DNA from: a virus
Strand: one strand, 5' to 3'
IMG/VR virus record: IMGVR_UViG_3300032322_001765
Coordinates: 1 to 64,000 of that record
Length of the DNA stretch: 64,000 bases
Part shown: piece by piece, positions 61,972 through 64,000 of the stretch
How positions within the stretch are numbered: position 1 is the first letter of the stretch
Layout: every line of letters begins with the position of its first letter
The notes under the pieces: generated by a model
The model's input: the letters and a program-made list of their open reading frames with translations, nothing else
What the model was told of the DNA's origin: nothing
Database searches by the model: none
Program-made: the position numbers and the translations under genes

Positions 61972-62783
61972 TCAGATATGTTTAGATCAAATGGTTGTTC
62001 GTAATTGTGGCTACAACTTGGACAAGTAAATGCTAAAGGTTTAGCTTCAGTTGTTTTTCTTAGATTAATACTTTGGTCTTTGATGTTATCATATTCTTTC
62101 TTTGGTATATTTTCTAAGAACTCTTTTATGTACTCTTTTTCAATGACTACGCTTTCAGGAGTTTTGACATATTCTACAATTTCTAATATCAATTCTGTTG
62201 CAATCTCATTCATTTCTTTTACCAACTCAGACATTTTATTTTCTTTGTCAGCACCTTCTTCCATTTTTGATATTATTCCATATGCTCTTTGTAAGTCAAA
62301 TTGTTTTTGACTGTTCTCATTTACTTTTGTATATGTCAATGGTTTAAATTTTATTTGCACATCGTTGTACACTGGATAAAGTTTGTTATAATCCCCTGGA
62401 CTGAATTCATTAAGCATTCCAGTTAAATTTACATCGTATTTGGCGTCGTGATTGCAATTTGGGCATACAGTTAAAATTTCCATAGTAGACCCATTAGTTG
62501 CAATTTTAATTGCTAGAAGAATAGGATCTAAATCAATTTGTAGTAATTGCCATGGGTCTTTGATATTTGGTGCGCAACTGTGAATAATTTCAACTACTGC
62601 TTGGCCATTAAAAAGTGCATCTGGTGTGCGTGTGGTAATTTCGTCTAATGCAGTCATGGGAAAAATTGGTATCTCCCCTGACTCCGGTAAATCAATGGCA
62701 TTTTCTTTATATCCTATGCCTTTGCTAGGTAATTTCAAATATAATGCAGGTTTACGAAAATAACTTTTTAGTGGGTTAGACAT
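61959..62783 (-). CDS. 26: Baseplate/tail assembly protein, gp26-like, 274 aa
   Basis: LPSKGIGYKENAIDLPESGE, IPIFPMTALDEITTRTPDAL and QVVEIIHSCAPNIKDPW-like segments match the T4-like baseplate hub/assembly family called gp26 in related phages. Two CxxC pairs (Cys107/110 in CPNCNHDAKYDV; Cys254/257 in CPSCSHNYEQPFDL) suggest a zinc ribbon. The start at 62783 (MSNPLKSYFRKP) has GGAGAAA upstream. It ends with a slippery site leading into the gp51-like frame. Late promoter TATAAATA at 62828-62835. Confidence 0.78.
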   Translation of the reverse strand: MSNPLKSYFRKPALYLKLPSKGIGYKENAIDLPESGEIPIFPMTALDEITTRTPDALFNGQAVVEIIHSCAPNIKDPWQLLQIDLDPILLAIKIATNGSTMEILTVCPNCNHDAKYDVNLTGMLNEFSPGDYNKLYPVYNDVQIKFKPLTYTKVNENSQKQFDLQRAYGIISKMEEGADKENKMSELVKEMNEIATELILEIVEYVKTPESVVIEKEYIKEFLENIPKKEYDNIKDQSINLRKTTEAKPLAFTCPSCSHNYEQPFDLNISDFFV

Positions 62784-62797
62784 TTTTTCTCCAAAAT

Positions 62798-62826
62798 TTG
62801 ACAGTAATTTTTCAACTAAATACAAG
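62798..62826 (+). promoter_or_regulatory. Possible sigma70 promoter of the tape-measure-like gene
   Basis: TTGACA-N17-TACAAG on the plus strand; strong -35, imperfect -10. The ATG lies 20 bases on. Confidence 0.4.
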
Positions 62827-62827
62827 A

Positions 62828-62835
62828 TATTTATA
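62828..62835 (-). promoter_or_regulatory. T4-type late promoter
   Basis: TATAAATA on the minus strand, about 45 bases ahead of the gp26-like ATG. Confidence 0.65.
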
Positions 62836-62846
62836 GGTAAAATATT

Positions 62847-64000
62847 ATGGCTGAAATTAACGACGAAAGACTAGAACGGTTCTTCGAACTCATTGGAGAT
62901 ATCAATGAAGCCCTTACAGTTGAGGAGCGTGAAAAGAAACGTTTACAGAAAGAAGCGGATGAGCGAAGGGCAAAAGTAGTTACTTTGTTCAAGGGATTGG
63001 GAGATAGTCTTTCTAATTTTGGTAAAGCAATTTCAAATTCAGACCAAGGATTTTCAAAATTTAGTGGCAGCGTTAATGCAACTACGGATGCAGTAGCAGG
63101 ATTCGCCTCAAATATGGGACCAGCTGGAAAGGCTGTTGCGGCATTAACTAAAGTTATTGGCGGGTTAGTAACTTTAAGTTTTGAGCAAAATGACAAATTG
63201 CTTAAAGCTTACCAAGGCTTGAGTAGAATGGGTAGTGTAACTACTGGGGGATTAGAAGAACTTCAAAGTAGGATGAATAAAATGGGTTACACAAGTGAAA
63301 AGGATTATGAAAAATTCCTTGAAGTGCTGAAACCTGTTACCAAAGAAATGGCATTGCTTGGTGGGTCTGTAACATTTGGTCGAGATAAACTAGAGCAAAT
63401 TTTTCAAGGTTTTATATCATCAGATAATCAACGTGAAGCTGCCTTAAAAAGATTAGGATATACAACAGAAGAATATCAAGCCGGTATCGCAGAATACCTA
63501 CAACTGCAAACACGATTAGGTATTGCACAAACTAAAACGGTTAAAGATTTAGATAAAGAAGCATTTAAATATCTTAGAACAATTAAAGATTTAGAAGAAA
63601 TTACAGGTTTAACACGTGATGAACAAGCTAAGGCAAGAGAAAAACTTATGTCTGATGCACGTGCGGATCTATATTATACAAAACTTCAACAAGAAAATAG
63701 AGGCAAAGAAGCAGACAACTTTATGAACTTTATGGTATCTTTCAATGAAAGATACGGCGATGAAGCTGCTCAAGGTCTGCAAGACCTATTAATGAATCAA
63801 GGCAGAATAACAACTGATGCCGCCGCCGCAATATTCCAAGCAGCCCCTAATGCTTATCAAGAAGCACTTAAGGCGATGGATAAAGGTTCAGATTATTTTA
63901 ATGTTGCTATGAAAAATATCGGTCAGTCCGGTATGAATAGAGTTAAGCAACTTGAAGGCACGTTTATGCTTCAAGAAAATGTCTTAAAAGATATGGGGTT
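62847..64000 (+). CDS. Tape-measure-like tail protein, 5' part (384+ codons)
   Basis: ATG at 62847 (MAEINDERLERFFELIGDIN), open to the window's end. The beginning is helical and charged, followed by a small hydrophobic stretch (AVAALTKVIGGLVTL near residue 95-110), then long helical, Glu/Lys-rich repeats. Long helical proteins with a central hydrophobic segment and a place beside the chaperone pair are typical of tape measure proteins, here the counterpart of T4 gp29. A long minus-strand frame at 62831-63196 is only a shadow. The rest of the gene lies outside. Confidence 0.62.
   Translation, partial: MAEINDERLERFFELIGDINEALTVEEREKKRLQKEADERRAKVVTLFKGLGDSLSNFGKAISNSDQGFSKFSGSVNATTDAVAGFASNMGPAGKAVAALTKVIGGLVTLSFEQNDKLLKAYQGLSRMGSVTTGGLEELQSRMNKMGYTSEKDYEKFLEVLKPVTKEMALLGGSVTFGRDKLEQIFQGFISSDNQREAALKRLGYTTEEYQAGIAEYLQLQTRLGIAQTKTVKDLDKEAFKYLRTIKDLEEITGLTRDEQAKAREKLMSDARADLYYTKLQQENRGKEADNFMNFMVSFNERYGDEAAQGLQDLLMNQGRITTDAAAAIFQAAPNAYQEALKAMDKGSDYFNVAMKNIGQSGMNRVKQLEGTFMLQENVLKDMG

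Noticed and set aside
62831-63196. 121-codon minus-strand frame
   Set aside because: Antisense to the tape-measure-like gene, with no ribosome site.
1-64000. tRNA genes, CRISPR arrays, insertion sequences, integrase or attachment sites
   Set aside because: Scanning the short intergenic stretches by eye found no T-arm pattern, no spaced direct repeats and no transposase or integrase motif.

Overview
The window is a piece of the genome of a large, AT-rich, T4-like myovirus (contractile tail) of a Gram-negative, probably aquatic, bacterium. The evidence is a set of T4-type genes: a gp55-like late sigma factor, the gp46/gp47 recombination nuclease, baseplate proteins like gp25, gp6, gp53, gp5 and gp48/54, a gp26/gp51-like pair beside a tape-measure-like gene, and late-promoter octamers of the type NATAAATA. 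A Gram-negative host is inferred from a HldD-like heptose epimerase, a GT9-like glycosyltransferase and a small lipoprotein. No tRNA, CRISPR array, insertion sequence or photosystem gene was found. The host genus cannot be told from this window.

Layout. 1-848 (+): 3' end of a fibre-like structural gene, closed by a two-way terminator. 0.86-6.8 kb (-): many small early-type genes, with a family of near-consensus sigma70 promoters (TTGACA-N17-TATAAT) whose spacers are also conserved. They include a lipoprotein, two small membrane proteins, an AbrB-like protein, a GIY-YIG nuclease coupled to an Xre/MbcA C-terminal-like protein, and many unknowns. Several genes are under 60 codons (21, 23, 34, 44, 47, 50, 50 and 51 aa, counting those further along). 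6.8-8.1 kb (-): an HEXXH protein and a penicillin-binding D,D-peptidase, translationally coupled. 8.2-9.3 kb (+): a TPR/GT9-like glycosyltransferase. 9.3-22.9 kb (-): a long surface-chemistry operon holding a seven-repeat Trp-rich protein, a carbamoyltransferase, a 34-aa linker gene, an SGNH-like hydrolase, four tandem radical SAM proteins and three glycosyltransferase-like proteins. 22.9-55.5 kb (-): fibre and baseplate genes, including one 5,694-residue protein. 55.6-61.2 kb (+): gp55, gp47, gp46, a dNMP phosphatase-like protein, the epimerase and a PDDEXK-like nuclease. 61.2-61.7 kb (+): about 460 bases with no gene but many perfect stems and a terminator, probably a structured noncoding RNA. 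61.7-62.8 kb (-): the gp26/gp51-like pair, apparently joined by a -1 ribosomal frameshift. 62.8 kb to the end (+): the start of a tape-measure-like gene.

How it works together (inference). Host sigma70 promoters drive the early block and gp55. gp55 then directs RNA polymerase to NATAAATA promoters ahead of the baseplate and fibre genes. The frameshift pair would act as chaperones for the adjacent tape measure. The glycosyltransferase, carbamoyltransferase, radical SAM and epimerase genes are placed to decorate a surface glycan or protein of the virion or host; their substrate is unknown. The two strongest leads for something undescribed are the structured RNA at 61217-61680 and the slippery-site plus stem-loop frameshift at 61923-61971.
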